Positions 6,951 to 8,700 of a stretch of DNA of 8,700 nucleotides are shown here, piece by piece. The stretch is from Chitinophagia bacterium (GTDB lineage: Bacteria > Bacteroidota > Bacteroidia > Chitinophagales > Chitinophagaceae): contig RGMU01000056.1 in the NCBI GenBank assembly GCA_010021705.1, positions 1-8,700 of the forward strand. The letters run 5' to 3'. Under the pieces are notes generated by a model. That model was not told where the DNA came from. It made no database searches and saw only the letters and a program-made list of their open reading frames with translations. The translations under genes and the position numbers were made by a program. How positions within the stretch are numbered: the stretch's first letter is position 1; each line of letters opens with the position of its first letter.

Positions 6951-7520
6951 ATGTTTACAGAACCGAGAAGAAGCAACAAAAAAGGCTGGGTAGAAGTGAT
7001 ATCCGGTTGCATGTTTTCAGGGAAAACAGAAGAACTTATACGCAGGCTGAAGCGTGTGGAGATAGCGGGATTAAAGGCTGAAATTTTTAAGCCGGCTATA
7101 GATACGCGTTATCACCCGGAAGATATTGTATCGCATGACAGTTCTCGGGTGCGCTCTACACCGGTTACAAACCACTATAATATACTGCTCTTTGCATCAG
7201 ACGTGGATGTGGTGGGCATTGATGAGGCGCAATTTTTTGATTCGGGTATAGTTGAAGTAGCAGACCAATTAGCCATTAAAGGCATACGGGTAATCATAGC
7301 GGGTTTAGATACCGACTATCAGGGCAAGCCGTTTGGACCTATGCCTGCCCTGCTGGCACGTGCTGAATATGTAACCAAACTGCACGCTATTTGCGTAAAG
7401 TGTGGCGACATAGCCAATTATTCGCACCGCATACCCAAAATAGACGACCAAGTGCTGTTAGGAGAAAAAAATGTGTATGAAGTATTTTACCTATTTTTCA
7501 AAGTTCATAAACAGCGATAA
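6951..7520 (+). CDS. tdk: Thymidine kinase (TK1-type), altered C-terminus
   Basis: A 189-residue cytoplasmic salvage enzyme that phosphorylates thymidine to dTMP with ATP. The P-loop is SGCMFSGKT (18-26). DEAQFF (91-96) holds the Walker B Asp and the predicted catalytic Glu92. GLDTDYQGKPFGPMPALL (118-135) is the family signature. CVKC (148-151) gives one half of the structural zinc site. The second Cys pair, usually just after a VYE motif near the end, is missing: after VYE (175-177) the protein reads VFYLFFKVHKQR. Exactly this divergent tail is encoded by DNA shared with the start of the next gene (overlap 7471-7520). No Shine-Dalgarno sequence precedes the ATG; DnaA boxes and an inverted repeat do. 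Some Bacteroidota kinases lack the second Cys pair, so activity is still likely. Confidence 0.92.
   Translation: MFTEPRRSNKKGWVEVISGCMFSGKTEELIRRLKRVEIAGLKAEIFKPAIDTRYHPEDIVSHDSSRVRSTPVTNHYNILLFASDVDVVGIDEAQFFDSGIVEVADQLAIKGIRVIIAGLDTDYQGKPFGPMPALLARAEYVTKLHAICVKCGDIANYSHRIPKIDDQVLLGEKNVYEVFYLFFKVHKQR
7460..7464 (+). promoter_or_regulatory. Shine-Dalgarno sequence for the glycosyltransferase start at 7471
   Basis: AGGAG followed by six A residues and ATG. It is the only strong ribosome binding site in the window and lies inside the thymidine kinase frame, where it encodes part of the conserved LLGEK. It favours ATG 7471 over the in-frame ATG at 7477. Because the bases are also required by the kinase motif, it may be partly coincidental. 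Confidence 0.4.
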
Positions 7521-8637
7521 AAAAGGAGAGCTCATCAGCTTGCTGTATCTGCAAATTAAGGATAAAGGTCTTATCAGGGGGGCGCAAGAGCTATTGCACA
7601 TCAAATCCGGCGGGGGCAATACAGATGAACTAAGCCGGGAGCAATTTCAGTATAAAGACTATGATTCTTCGCAGGCGATTGAGCTGCCAGTACCGCCTAT
7701 GCCGTTGGTTTCTATCGTTATTCCTGTTTACAACAACTTAGAAGCTACCTATAATTGTATCCGGTCAATCTATGAAAACACGGCTACGCCTAATTATGAA
7801 GTAATTATAGCCGATGATGCCTCCCCTACCAATATGGCAGTATTGCAAGATATGTGTAAAAATTGCATATATATTAAAAATAGTGTTAATTTAGGCTACC
7901 TTAGAAACTGTAATAACGCAGCTAAGTCTGCACGGGGCACTTATTTGGTACTATTAAACAATGATACGCAAGTGCAAGCGGGTTGGTTGGAAGAATTGCT
8001 TTATGTTTTTAATAATTTTCCCGATGCGGGATTAGTGGGGGGTATGCTTATTTATCCCGAAGTGCTATTACAAGAGGCGGGAGGCATAATATGGAAAGAC
8101 GGTAGCGGGTGCAACTATGGCAATAGAGATAATGTTAATGGTGGTGCATATAATTACATTAAAGAAGCAGATTATGTGTCGGGGGCTAGTTATATGATAA
8201 CTAAAGCATTATGGGAAGTAATAGGTGGCTATGATGAGCGGTATGCTCCTGCCTACCATGAAGATAGTGATTTATGCTTTGAGGTGCGGAGGCGCGGCAA
8301 AAAGGTATATTATACGCCCTTTTCTAAGGTGATGCATGAGGAAGGCTTATCGCATGGAAAGTCGCTTAAACAAGGGCTAAAAAAATATCAGGTTATTAAT
8401 AAAAAGAAGTTTATAGAAAAGTGGGGCGACGAATTAAAAGAAAAGTCCGCTAAAGATAAGAATGTGTTTATTGAGCGGGAGCGCGGTCATGGCAAAAAAT
8501 ATGTGCTTATTATAGACCACAATGTGCCTACTGTGGACAAAGATGCGGGATCCCGCACTATTAACAATATTGTGAATACGCTATTAGGCATGGGATATCA
8601 GGTAAAATTTATGGTGCCTAATATTTTTACCAGATAA
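7471..8637 (+). CDS. Family 2 glycosyltransferase, probably truncated at the C-terminus
   Basis: A 388-residue GT-A fold inverting glycosyltransferase of the type found in O-antigen, capsule or rhamnan synthesis. Residues 1-75 are a charged N-terminal region. LVSIVIPVYNN (79-89) opens the catalytic domain, IIADDAS (112-118) binds the nucleotide sugar, LLNNDTQV (161-168) is the DxD-like metal site, and YHEDSDLCFEVRRRG (262-276) contains the catalytic acidic pair. The C-terminal VLIIDHNVPTVDKDAGSR (345-362) is a module that, as I recall, normally leads into a second glycosyltransferase region. Here the frame stops 26 residues later at TAA 8635-8637. Bases 8634-8648 in the +1 frame read DNPYG, a plausible continuation, which suggests a frameshift. 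Sugar donor and acceptor are unknown. Part of the gene is G-rich and C-poor (53 G, 20 C in 7981-8160), unlike upstream genes. It overlaps thymidine kinase by 50 nt. Confidence 0.85.
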   Translation: MCMKYFTYFSKFINSDKKGELISLLYLQIKDKGLIRGAQELLHIKSGGGNTDELSREQFQYKDYDSSQAIELPVPPMPLVSIVIPVYNNLEATYNCIRSIYENTATPNYEVIIADDASPTNMAVLQDMCKNCIYIKNSVNLGYLRNCNNAAKSARGTYLVLLNNDTQVQAGWLEELLYVFNNFPDAGLVGGMLIYPEVLLQEAGGIIWKDGSGCNYGNRDNVNGGAYNYIKEADYVSGASYMITKALWEVIGGYDERYAPAYHEDSDLCFEVRRRGKKVYYTPFSKVMHEEGLSHGKSLKQGLKKYQVINKKKFIEKWGDELKEKSAKDKNVFIERERGHGKKYVLIIDHNVPTVDKDAGSRTINNIVNTLLGMGYQVKFMVPNIFTR

Positions 8638-8648
8638 TCCATATGGAT
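8637..8648. repeat. 12-bp perfect palindrome just after the glycosyltransferase stop
   Basis: ATCCATATGGAT is its own reverse complement, with two further pairs after one mismatch. There is no loop and no T-run, so it is not a terminator. It lies where the coding similarity ends and may be a chance palindrome in former coding DNA. Confidence 0.3.
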
Positions 8649-8661
8649 CATAGTGAGGTTT

Positions 8662-8700
8662 TGTAACATCATCACTTTGACCCCAAATAGAATCATCACA
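8662..8700. mobile_element. Possible terminal segment of an insertion sequence (IS21-like?)
   Basis: From 8662 the sequence starts TGTAACATCATCACTTTGA and contains ATCATCAC twice (8668-8675 and 8692-8699), 24 nt apart, with TTTGACCCC between. A TG terminus, short repeats near the end and a GGGGTCAAA motif (here on the minus strand) are features I associate with IS21-family ends. All three frames close within it. It directly follows a glycosyltransferase that seems to be missing its C-terminal part. Only 39 bases are visible and no transposase is seen, so this is tentative. Confidence 0.35.

Noticed and set aside
6951..7520. Thymidine kinase as a pseudogene
   Set aside because: P-loop, DEAQF, lasso signature and one CxxC are intact in a single frame; only the last dozen residues are unusual.
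1..8700. CRISPR array, tRNA/rRNA gene, riboswitch, phage or defence system
   Set aside because: No regular spaced repeats, no cloverleaf-like segment, and every long frame is accounted for by ordinary metabolic, secretory or surface-polysaccharide genes.

Overview
The window looks like chromosomal DNA of a member of the Bacteroidota, probably a Chitinophagaceae/Sphingobacteriia-type organism. Four things point there. The secreted carboxypeptidase ends in a YPNP-type C-terminal sorting domain of the type IX secretion system. The amidophosphoribosyltransferase is the long variant I associate with this phylum. Upstream regions carry TAnnTTTG/TACCTTTA -7 elements and mostly no Shine-Dalgarno sequence. 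The thymidine kinase starts with a Bacteroidota-like MF-E N-terminus. The species cannot be named from sequence alone.

Layout from left to right: (1) the last 59 codons of an unrecognised hydrophilic protein, ending at 182; (2) a long PurF-type amidophosphoribosyltransferase (260-2107, +) behind a near-consensus Bacteroidota promoter; (3) convergent to it with a 19-nt gap, a secreted M23 metallopeptidase (2127-3881, -); (4) an 83-nt divergent promoter region with a perfect 9-bp inverted repeat, leading to an A-type Fe-S carrier protein (3965-4309, +); (5) a large secreted M14 zinc carboxypeptidase with a C-terminal sorting domain (4436-6808, +); (6) a 142-nt intergenic region with two perfect DnaA boxes, two inverted repeats and a possible terminator; (7) thymidine kinase (6951-7520, +) overlapping by 50 nt (8) a family 2 glycosyltransferase (7471-8637, +) that appears cut short at its 3' end, followed by (9) 39 bases that may be the edge of an insertion sequence.

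Most of the genes are unrelated housekeeping or secretory genes: purine synthesis, thymidine salvage, Fe-S assembly, cell-wall hydrolysis and extracellular proteolysis. I see no dedicated multi-gene system, phage, CRISPR array or defence island. Two places deserve attention. One is the thymidine kinase upstream region, where the DnaA boxes, a GC-rich tract, an AT-rich tract and a change in G/C skew coincide. The other is the right end, where the thymidine kinase C-terminus, the glycosyltransferase start and the glycosyltransferase end all look rearranged.
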